Assembly: GCA_018239715.1 (NCBI GenBank)
Contig: JAFEGW010000005.1
Coordinates: 59,210 to 123,209, forward strand
Source of the DNA: Verrucomicrobiota bacterium
GTDB lineage: Bacteria > Chlamydiota > Chlamydiia > Chlamydiales > Rhabdochlamydiaceae
Length of the DNA: 64,000 nt
Reading direction: 5' to 3'
Shown: piece by piece, positions 50,050 through 57,974 of the stretch
Numbering within the stretch: the first letter of the stretch is position 1
Layout of the letters: each line of letters begins with the position of its first letter
The notes under the pieces: generated by a model
What the model saw: the letters and a program-made list of their open reading frames with translations, nothing else
What the model was told of the DNA's origin: nothing
The model's database searches: none
Position numbers and translations under genes: made by a program

Positions 50050-53000
50050 ATGGCAACCAAACCAGTAGGACTATCGGAGCCCGTCAAACCCTTATCCGTT
50101 GCTTGTTCTGAAGACCTTATCGATAAAATCCAACAATTCATCAAAAATGAAAAAAAACTATCTGTTGAGGAATCTCAGGTAGCTGCAAATGACCTGATAG
50201 CACAACTTAACAGACTAGCTAAAGAAGATAATCTCGCTGGAGCTAGGCAGGGATTTTGCCTTCTCTTAGCTACCAGCATAGAATCCATCCAAAGGAAGGT
50301 TATTGCCAACTTAAAACCTTTATTGCATCTCCGTTATCTCGCTAATGATGCTAAAAGCAATCAAATCCCCTACTTTCTTATTTTAGAAAATAGCCTTAGC
50401 AATGCCCTTAATTCGTGCTCTAGCGCAGAAGCATCTGCAGCTTTAATCGATCTTTATCAAGATTTGTTGGAACGTTTGTGGCTTTTACCTTATCTTGTTG
50501 GAGATCCAAGCTATATTTGCATCGTTCAAAACAAAGGAGAAGAAATCAAGAATGTAGCAAAGGCTTGGCTTGAACGGCTAGCAAAAGAATTGGAGTCTAA
50601 CAAGCAGACCAAATTTCTTTTAAAAGACGTAACAAAAGCTCTTGAGAGAGTTTATCAACCATCGCCTGAAGTAGTTAGGGAACAAATTGAGGCGATTAAA
50701 GAACAGCTTGCTGCAATTCGTATCCCGGGGTTGGTCGGAGAAATCTGCCTATACGTCGGAGATACACGGCGTGCGATTAACCACTTTCAAGAAAGCTTGC
50801 GCTGGCTGAACTCCCCCCATTTTCCAAAACTAGCCGACTTGCAATACCGTGATATAACAGAAAATGCTTTATATAATCGGATGGGAGAAGCCTATCTCTC
50901 ACAAAATGAACCCAGCAAAGCAATTCCTTGTTACAACCAATGTTTAGAGATTGCACAAAAGCTTCATGATTGTGAGTTGCAAGCTGAAGCTTATATGAGT
51001 CTGGGAATCGCTTACAAAAAAGCGGGAGAATATGAAACGTCTATACAATCTCATCTACGATGTATTGAGATCGCCCAGAGTCTAGCAAATGAAGAATTAG
51101 TACAGAAGGCCTATGCCAATCTCGCACAAACCTATTACTCTCAAGGAACAAATTATCAACAAGGTATTGTTTATCTCCATAAGCGTTTAGCAATCATTGA
51201 AGATCAGGATGACCTTGAAGAAGCCAGACTTTATGCTGCTCTGGGAGATGCCTATCTTGCTACCGAAGCCTACCCAGAAGCAACAGGAGCATATACAAAA
51301 TGTCTAACAATATCGATCAACATAGGTTTTTTCCCGGGTTTAGCATTAGCCCATGCAGGGCTTGGGAGTGTCTCTATGTCACAAGACAAGTACCCAGCCG
51401 CAAGAGAAAGCTTTAAGAACCTTTTGGAATCAGCACGCATTGTAGGGGATCGGTTAGAAGAAGCAAAAGCCCAGAATGCAATCGGAAATACGTATATCGA
51501 GGAAGGCGAATATCAACTAGCCCTTGCTTGTTACGAGCAAGCTTTAAAAATTCCTTTAGACGAAGAAGATCTAATCGAAAGCGCAAAAGCTTATAGTGGC
51601 TTAAGCGGCCTGTATACCCAGTTAGGTCAATATACAAAAGCACTAGAGTATGCAAAACAATATAAAAAGATCGCCGAAGAGCAGAACAACGATGCTGAAC
51701 TTTCAACGGCTTATATTAATCTAGGAAATATCTATCACTCTTTGGGAGACAACCTCAAAGCCATTGATAAATGCAAACTCGGGGTAAAGATTGCTATAGA
51801 TCTTAAAGATAAGCGAGTAACTGCAGGAGGTTACATACATCTAGGAAACGCCTATTTTTCTAACAAGAACTATGATGACGCCTTCATTTGCTATAGAGAA
51901 TCTTTAAGATTAGCACGAGACCTTGGTAGTGTTTGGCAAGAAGGGATCGCTCAGGGAAGTCTTGGAATGGCCTATCTGGGTATCCAAGATTACGATAACG
52001 CTCTCGAGCCTCTAAAGCTTTATCTCCAACTTGCATCGGATAGTCAAGACCTCCCCGGGCAGGAAAGAGCAAATGCTAATCTGGGAATCGTCCATTACTA
52101 TAAAAAACAGCACAAAGAGGCTATTGGATACTATGAAAAGCAGCGCGATATTGCGAGAAACCTAGGCCACCGTTTTGGGGAGGCTGTCGCCCTTAATAAT
52201 CTGGGATTTTGCTATTTAGCATTCGATGATTTTGAAAATTCAGAAAAAGAGTTTCGCTTCAGCATTGAACTCTTTTCCAATTTGCAAAGCGAGCTAGGAG
52301 ACAGCAATCAATGGAAGATTACAATTTTTGAAAATCAAGTTCAAGCTTATATCGGATTAGAGAGAGTCCTGCATCGAAGAGAAAAACCCGACGAAGCACT
52401 TTTAGTCTCAGACTCTAGAAGATCACGTGCTTTAGTCTCTGCTCTTTCAAAAAAAGTGCCCTCACTGAGTGCTCAACCGGAAGAATTCAAGTCAGTTGAA
52501 GAGATAAAAAAGCTTGCCGGTGATCTTAAGACCACTTTTGTCGTCTATTCACTAGGCTCCCTTTCTGAAAAAGGTTTGGGCGCATGGATTGTTCCTAGTG
52601 AAGGAGAAATTATCTGGAAACCCTTACCGTTCAACAAGTTATCCGATGAAATGAAAGAGGCCAGCAAAATATTTCAATCTTATCCTTTTATTAACCTTCC
52701 TCCTCCTACAAGACCTCCTAGACAATCTAAACTCTTAAAAACCAACAGAGGAGAAGGCGACCTTCTTAGCATGCCTTTATCCCGACCTCTTCCGGTTTTA
52801 AAGGAAATGCAAGCATTGACTCGAGGAGGACCTGCATCATCTCAGGAAGTGGCTATTTTAAAAGGGCAACTGTCTAAATGGCATGAGGTCTTTATAGAAG
52901 ACATTGAAGATTTCCTTCCAAAAAACCCGCAACAAACCGTCACAATTATCCCTGATAGTTTCTTGGCACAGCTTCCTTTTGCTGCTTTACAAGGCAAAAA

Positions 53001-53733
53001 CGGAGATTACCTAATAGACAAACACGCCATCTCTATTGCACCTTCGATCAGATCTTTACAATTACTTCGTCAATTACCTCGAAACGCTTCTATGACCTCT
53101 TTAGTGATCGGTAATCCCACAACTCCTAATCCAACCTTTAATAATTTAGGAGAGCCTAAAGAAGCGCAAGATATTGTTGCTCCTCTATTGAAAACCCCTC
53201 CCGAAAAGGTACTAGTTGGATTAGATTCGACTGTTCGTCGATTTTTAAAAGAAGCTCCTCAAGCCGGACTGATACATCTCGTTTGCCACGGGGAAACAGG
53301 AGACAAGCTCGAGGAAAAACCAGACCCTTATTCCGTATTCGAAGGTTTTTTTCGTCTAGCAGGAGATCCAGAGCATAAGAATGGTTATTTGTACGCTCTA
53401 GAGATCGCTTCGCTTTCTCTCCGAGCTGAACTCACCTTTATGAGTAGTTGTTTCTCTGGCAGAGGCAAAATACAACGGGAAGGCGTTATAGGGCCAGTTT
53501 ACTCTTTCCTTGGGGCGGGCTCACGCTCAACTGTAAGTACCTATTGGCCGCTTCCAAATACTCCCCTCACGCTCGCAATGGTCAAGATATTTTATCGCCA
53601 CCTTCTCGGCGATGGAGAGGCTAAGCTCAACAAGGCTCAAGCTTTACAGCAAGCAATCAAATTTGCAAAAAAGGAGGATCCAGAAAACATCTCACAATGG
53701 GCAGCATTTTTCTTATCAGGTTTAAGTGAATAA
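50050..53733 (+). CDS. TPR-CHAT caspase-like protease
   Basis: Protein of 1227 aa. The N-terminal about 210 residues are helical. Residues about 215-780 form a long array of about 14 tetratricopeptide repeats with a 40-residue period (repeated A.AYxxLGxAYxxxGxYxxAI patterns). From about 950 the C-terminal CHAT domain begins: IIPDSFLAQLPFAAL, then H1080 in HLVCHGETG and C1134 in MSSCFSGRGK, the catalytic dyad of the caspase-like CHAT peptidases (clan CD). CHAT proteins in bacteria often work in defence or programmed death, with the TPR part sensing a trigger. The next gene may be its substrate or partner. The gene is A+T richer than the pot operon and has a strong Shine-Dalgarno sequence. Confidence 0.88.
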   Translation: MATKPVGLSEPVKPLSVACSEDLIDKIQQFIKNEKKLSVEESQVAANDLIAQLNRLAKEDNLAGARQGFCLLLATSIESIQRKVIANLKPLLHLRYLANDAKSNQIPYFLILENSLSNALNSCSSAEASAALIDLYQDLLERLWLLPYLVGDPSYICIVQNKGEEIKNVAKAWLERLAKELESNKQTKFLLKDVTKALERVYQPSPEVVREQIEAIKEQLAAIRIPGLVGEICLYVGDTRRAINHFQESLRWLNSPHFPKLADLQYRDITENALYNRMGEAYLSQNEPSKAIPCYNQCLEIAQKLHDCELQAEAYMSLGIAYKKAGEYETSIQSHLRCIEIAQSLANEELVQKAYANLAQTYYSQGTNYQQGIVYLHKRLAIIEDQDDLEEARLYAALGDAYLATEAYPEATGAYTKCLTISINIGFFPGLALAHAGLGSVSMSQDKYPAARESFKNLLESARIVGDRLEEAKAQNAIGNTYIEEGEYQLALACYEQALKIPLDEEDLIESAKAYSGLSGLYTQLGQYTKALEYAKQYKKIAEEQNNDAELSTAYINLGNIYHSLGDNLKAIDKCKLGVKIAIDLKDKRVTAGGYIHLGNAYFSNKNYDDAFICYRESLRLARDLGSVWQEGIAQGSLGMAYLGIQDYDNALEPLKLYLQLASDSQDLPGQERANANLGIVHYYKKQHKEAIGYYEKQRDIARNLGHRFGEAVALNNLGFCYLAFDDFENSEKEFRFSIELFSNLQSELGDSNQWKITIFENQVQAYIGLERVLHRREKPDEALLVSDSRRSRALVSALSKKVPSLSAQPEEFKSVEEIKKLAGDLKTTFVVYSLGSLSEKGLGAWIVPSEGEIIWKPLPFNKLSDEMKEASKIFQSYPFINLPPPTRPPRQSKLLKTNRGEGDLLSMPLSRPLPVLKEMQALTRGGPASSQEVAILKGQLSKWHEVFIEDIEDFLPKNPQQTVTIIPDSFLAQLPFAALQGKNGDYLIDKHAISIAPSIRSLQLLRQLPRNASMTSLVIGNPTTPNPTFNNLGEPKEAQDIVAPLLKTPPEKVLVGLDSTVRRFLKEAPQAGLIHLVCHGETGDKLEEKPDPYSVFEGFFRLAGDPEHKNGYLYALEIASLSLRAELTFMSSCFSGRGKIQREGVIGPVYSFLGAGSRSTVSTYWPLPNTPLTLAMVKIFYRHLLGDGEAKLNKAQALQQAIKFAKKEDPENISQWAAFFLSGLSE

Positions 53734-53773
53734 AGTTTTTTAGCTGGTTTAAAAATCAAAAAAGGAGATTTTT

Positions 53774-55105
53774 ATGGCAAACATTTTACCTACTCTTCAA
53801 TCAGTTACAGAAAAAGCTCGTGGCATCTGCGATTCTGTAACAGGCCTTAACTTTCGACTTCCGGAAGCAACTCAACGAACAGAAGCTCTTTATAAAGATG
53901 GTATTGAACTCGTGAAATCGGAAGTTGCCAATCAACCTACATTAAAAAACCAGGTTGTTTCTCCAGTTGTAGATGCTTTGAATAGTATCGTTGCATCATC
54001 TGCTCTTCAACATCAGGAACCTTTCCACCAAAGTCTAAGCAAGGCTTACCGTGTTTTTGTAGAGCTGACTTGGCATCAATGCTGGCGGCAAAAGGACAGG
54101 CCCACGTTTGCATCAACAAAACAGGAAATCATTGATAAATGCTCTCTCATTAAAAGTAATTTAACAAAGGATCAAGCCGAAGCAATTTTTGAATATAGCT
54201 GCGCTAGACAAGCGGGGAAATGTTTAACACCCTCCGAAGGTGTCTGGACAAAATATTTAGGACATATTCTCGAACTAGGCTCAGCAGCGGAAAGCAAGTC
54301 GGTTTTTGGAGTCCTCAAGAGCTTATTCGCCTTAGGTAAAGACTTGGAAAAAGAATGGGTTCGAGGATGGTATTTTCCTGTTTATCAACTGCGTTGGGAA
54401 GCAACTCGAATCACAAATGCCCAAGGTTTTGGTGAAGTCATCACTCCTCAATTACAAAAAACATTTTTTGAAGAAGGAGATCAATATACGCAATGTTTAG
54501 CCACCGTTTATAGGGACTTGATCAAAAGCCCTGAGGTGGATGTTCCAACAAAAAAAATTGCAGTTCAAGGTTTTATCGATCTTTTACGTCTAGAAGAAAG
54601 TGACAGAGTATCTCGACTTGTCACGTTAGTTTATGAAAGATTTAAACACCCTAGGAAGGTTCAGAAAAAGCTGGAGCATTTTGTCATTAAATCGGACCGT
54701 TATTGGTTGACTCGGTTCATGATCCTGCAATATATCGCCGAACTTAAACAAGAGCCCAGCTTTAAAGTTCTTCTTACTGACACTATTACTGCCTTACTAA
54801 CAGTACAAAAAAAATCTAAAGTACTTTCTGAAAAGCAGGCTATCCGAGAAAAGCTCGATAGTTTAGCAGCGGAGGATAAAGAGACTGCTACAGAGATAGA
54901 AAAATGCAGGGCTTTTTTAGGAGTAAGAGGAGGCTCCGAGGCTCAAATCAAACAAACAGAAGAAACATTACAGCGATATTTGAAGGAACAAAACGACATA
55001 ACCGAAGAATCCCAAAGACACGAATGGGCACAAAAAGTCCTTCCTGTGTTAGAAGAGCTAGATAAAGCTGAGCAGGAATATTTAACAAAACTACAACAGC
55101 TGTGA
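53774..55105 (+). CDS. Helical partner gene of the CHAT protease
   Basis: Protein of 443 aa, not recognised. It is predicted all-helical, with a charged coiled-coil C terminus (about 360-440, many E, K, Q and L). No signal peptide, transmembrane helix or enzyme motif is visible. AGGAG lies five bases before the ATG, 40 bases after the CHAT gene stop, so the two are almost surely one transcript. The position suggests a substrate, inhibitor or partner of the protease, as in other CHAT systems where the cleaved protein is encoded next door; this is inference. A hairpin follows the gene at 55128-55155. Confidence 0.7.
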   Translation: MANILPTLQSVTEKARGICDSVTGLNFRLPEATQRTEALYKDGIELVKSEVANQPTLKNQVVSPVVDALNSIVASSALQHQEPFHQSLSKAYRVFVELTWHQCWRQKDRPTFASTKQEIIDKCSLIKSNLTKDQAEAIFEYSCARQAGKCLTPSEGVWTKYLGHILELGSAAESKSVFGVLKSLFALGKDLEKEWVRGWYFPVYQLRWEATRITNAQGFGEVITPQLQKTFFEEGDQYTQCLATVYRDLIKSPEVDVPTKKIAVQGFIDLLRLEESDRVSRLVTLVYERFKHPRKVQKKLEHFVIKSDRYWLTRFMILQYIAELKQEPSFKVLLTDTITALLTVQKKSKVLSEKQAIREKLDSLAAEDKETATEIEKCRAFLGVRGGSEAQIKQTEETLQRYLKEQNDITEESQRHEWAQKVLPVLEELDKAEQEYLTKLQQL

Positions 55106-55206
55106 CTCTGGAGCTTAGGAAAAAGACGGTGAGCTGAAGAAAACTTTAGCTCACCGCTTTAACCTCTATCGTATCTGCATCTTTTCCTTACCCCAAGACC
55201 CGTTCA
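55106..55206 (+). terminator. Hairpin terminator after the CHAT cassette
   Basis: A 12-base stem (GGTGAGCTGAAG at 55128-55139 and CTTTAGCTCACC at 55144-55155, one G-T pair) with an AAAA loop lies 22 bases after the stop of the 443-aa gene. It is followed by GCTTT, so it is a weak intrinsic terminator or RNA-end structure. The rest of the interval holds no gene. Confidence 0.55.
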
Positions 55207-55449
55207 AAAAAGATCTTATTTATCAGCTCATCAATTTCCACTAGTTTAAATCCTGGATGAAGGACGCACCTTGAGACCTACGGCATTTTCCCTGCTACCC
55301 TCGATATCTTGGACGACCTTAACCTCGATGATCGCACGCGCGGTTTGATCTCCATAAACTCCCCTCAGCTCTCCTCGCTTCACTTTGCCCACCTCCTCAC
55401 CTCCCAGGAAAATATCCGCGATACCTGGGTCCGCGTGAAAACAGAGTAA
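55207..55449 (+). pseudogene. potD: Decayed second copy of the potD 3' end
   Basis: Remnant of the last about 80 codons of potD. The sequence matches the end of the intact potD at 49590-49835, from the region of YQLINF to the terminal WVRVKTE and stop. It carries a stop codon (TAG) after INFH and a one-base insertion near the THFET site, so it is not translated as PotD. The last about 175 bases are still about 94% identical to potD. It lies just behind the CHAT cassette and 12 bases before the end of the WD40 array, in the same orientation as the intact gene. It is the right copy of the direct repeat that flanks the cassette. Confidence 0.9.
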
Positions 55450-55461
55450 TGATATATTCTA

Positions 55462-57954
55462 TCATTTCGATAGGGCACCATTCTGTTCCATGAAGCGCCG
55501 GTTTTCTAAGGAAAGAGTAGGAGTATCGCTTATTCTTGCTTTCTGACATAGGAATAGAGGCTGATGCACCCAAAGAAGTTTTGGTTGAATCTGATTGTTC
55601 TCCATCTTTTGCAGTTCCCAGAGATATAAACTTCCCTTAATATCCCCTGTATATAAGTATCGATCAACCTGAAGCATCATCGAAGAAATGTGAAAAGGAT
55701 GAGGTATTTCAGCAATGGTTTTTTGGTTATCTAGATTGAGTACACTTAGACTGCCCGGAGTTTTAAACCGTTGTACGATCAATTTCTTTTCATCCGAAAA
55801 ATGAGCAAAGGGACCTACAAATAAATCCGTCTCAACTTTAATTTCTTTTTTTCTGTCTAAATCGAAGTAATGGAAATAAAGATGAGAACCCACTGATGAA
55901 CGCTCAGTAAAGACAATCTTGCTGGAGCGAGGAAAAAGTTGCAAATCAACAATTCCACCACCAATGAACATGCCGCCACTTTGTAAAGGCCCCCCATTCT
56001 GACAAAAACTGCCTAAATAAGGGCTCTGTTCGTAAACCACTTTAGGCTTGTCAATATGTCCTTTCTTTGTAAAATCCCAAATGAGAATATTACCGTCTAA
56101 AGATCCTGCTGAAATTAATTCCTTCTTATGATGATCTACTGCTAGTGCACTGACGCCTCGTTTATGTCCCATCCAACTTCTGATGGGTTCTTTTTGACCT
56201 AAGCGGAAAATTCGAATGTTTCCCTTACTGTCTCCTATGATCCATTCTTTTTGATCAGGGATTAGAGCAAACGCTGAACACCCCCTATTCCCATAAAGCT
56301 CTTGCTCGCCCGTTTCCACATTCCATGTTCGAATATCATCACTTGCTGAAAGAAGAGTTATTCCATCTGAAAAAAAAGCAACCTTTCTTCCAAAATCTTT
56401 TTGATTTGTAAGCTCTTTAACGACTGTTCCTTTCTCACTATCCAAGATTTTGATGTAGTCGTTAGTGGCTACAACCACTCTCTTTTTTTCAGGGATTAAA
56501 AGAAGAGAAGAAATAGTTGCTGATGATTTTGGCTGCTCCTTTGAATCCACTTCAATTTGATCTAATTTCCAAAAATGGATCGACTTATCTTCCCCTCCCG
56601 AAATACAAACCTCCCCATGAGAGGTCAAGACTAAGCTTTTAACAGCTTTCTGATGCCCAACCAATCTCTTGAGTTCATGTCCTTGCTCAAGATCCCAAAT
56701 GCGAATCGTTGAATCTTCCCCACCTGAAATAAATCTTTTCTTATCAGGAAACAGAGCAAGTACATTGACAGTTCCCGTATGACCCTCATAGGTTCTAAGG
56801 GTCCTTTTGGGAATCACAATATGCATGCGAAGATCACATAAGGAAATTTTACCAAAACCATAATCTCCCAAGAGAACTTGCTCTTTATCCGGAATAAAAA
56901 GAACAGAGGCAATATCTCTATAAGAGAAATAGCGATAAATTCCTGTCTCGACATTCCAGAAAAGCATTTCCAAACGATGAGAACCCCCGGCCATTAACCT
57001 CTTCTGATCAGGAAAAAAAGTTAAAGAAGTAATCTCTGGAGAGAGGTAGGGCGTTCTTTCTTTGTAATCAATACCGTCTAGCATTCTTATGACTGTTCTA
57101 TTTACCACATCCCAAATACGAACTATTTGATCCGTACTCGCAGAAATCACTCTTTGTCCATCTGGATGAACTTCTAGAGCTGTCGTGCGTGTCGTTTCTT
57201 TAGGATATTCCAGCTTTGTATATTTTCGTGTTTTCAGTACCCAGATATAGATAGCTTGATCGTATCCCCCGGAAGCTAATCTTTCGTCATCCGGAAATAG
57301 TTTTATTACTATTATACTTTCTGCATGCCCTTCAATTAACGATTCCTTGCCGGTCTTCAAATCCAAAACCATAATCGTTTTGCTAACAGCTGCAAATAGC
57401 CTCTCTCCTTTTTTATCCACGCAAAGCGCTGAAACAGGAGACTGACATTGGATCGTAGGTGCTTGACCTAATTTAGCATTCTCCATCTTTGCCCCTTCGA
57501 ATCGAGCAAAACTCAATACAGCATTTGTTAAATTGACTCGCGTCAAATCAGCTTTTCGCAAATCTGCCCCAAATAAATTAGCCCCTTCAAGATAAGCTCC
57601 TGGAATGCATACTCTTTTTAACTTATTAAGGCTAAAAGAGTAACCTGTCTGGTTTAAGATAGAGATGGCATTAACTGCTGCTGTTATTTCGTTTGTAAAG
57701 TGTTTTGATCGCTTAACAAATTTAAAAAGCATCTCTTGTTCCTCATTGGGGCTTTCGCTGGCTTGGCAAGCCCCAGCATAAGATTGGAGGTTAGCTAGGG
57801 TCATCAACCTCTTATTTAAAGCTTCTAAACATTTTTTCTCTATTTCTGTTAGCTCATATTTTATCTTGAGAGTCGACTGCTGAACCGACAGAAAAGGAAG
57901 CTCCGTTGTTCGAGCAAGAGAGCTTGATCTAGAGACTGTATTTGAAGAAGACAT
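55462..57954 (-). CDS. Pentapeptide-WD40 protein 1
   Basis: Protein of 830 aa. A helical N-terminal domain (about 1-105) contains the shared LEALNKRLM...LQSYAGACQASES segment. It is followed by pentapeptide repeats (about 115-155: GAYLEGANLFGADLRKADL, TRVNLTNAVLSFARF), then a beta-propeller region of WD40 repeats to about 790 with motifs such as RIWDLEQGHELKRLVGH. The C terminus is diverged from its paralogues (ends NGALSK, where others end IQHGAK). WD40 propellers bind proteins; pentapeptide repeats form a right-handed helix, sometimes DNA-mimicking. The last gene in the minus-strand array. GGAG precedes the ATG, and the gap to the upstream paralogue is 20 bases. Confidence 0.82.
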   Translation of the reverse strand: MSSSNTVSRSSSLARTTELPFLSVQQSTLKIKYELTEIEKKCLEALNKRLMTLANLQSYAGACQASESPNEEQEMLFKFVKRSKHFTNEITAAVNAISILNQTGYSFSLNKLKRVCIPGAYLEGANLFGADLRKADLTRVNLTNAVLSFARFEGAKMENAKLGQAPTIQCQSPVSALCVDKKGERLFAAVSKTIMVLDLKTGKESLIEGHAESIIVIKLFPDDERLASGGYDQAIYIWVLKTRKYTKLEYPKETTRTTALEVHPDGQRVISASTDQIVRIWDVVNRTVIRMLDGIDYKERTPYLSPEITSLTFFPDQKRLMAGGSHRLEMLFWNVETGIYRYFSYRDIASVLFIPDKEQVLLGDYGFGKISLCDLRMHIVIPKRTLRTYEGHTGTVNVLALFPDKKRFISGGEDSTIRIWDLEQGHELKRLVGHQKAVKSLVLTSHGEVCISGGEDKSIHFWKLDQIEVDSKEQPKSSATISSLLLIPEKKRVVVATNDYIKILDSEKGTVVKELTNQKDFGRKVAFFSDGITLLSASDDIRTWNVETGEQELYGNRGCSAFALIPDQKEWIIGDSKGNIRIFRLGQKEPIRSWMGHKRGVSALAVDHHKKELISAGSLDGNILIWDFTKKGHIDKPKVVYEQSPYLGSFCQNGGPLQSGGMFIGGGIVDLQLFPRSSKIVFTERSSVGSHLYFHYFDLDRKKEIKVETDLFVGPFAHFSDEKKLIVQRFKTPGSLSVLNLDNQKTIAEIPHPFHISSMMLQVDRYLYTGDIKGSLYLWELQKMENNQIQPKLLWVHQPLFLCQKARISDTPTLSLENRRFMEQNGALSK

Positions 57955-57974
57955 GTTATCTCCTTATTTTTACC

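Noticed and set aside
53774..55105. The CHAT partner as a bacterial gasdermin
   Set aside because: The protein is larger and looks all-helical, while bacterial gasdermins are about 260 residues with a beta-rich pore domain and an N-terminal palmitoylated cysteine.
55207..55449. A possible separate small gene after the CHAT cassette
   Set aside because: The sequence is a copy of the potD end with a stop and a one-base insertion; no intact frame with a start is present.
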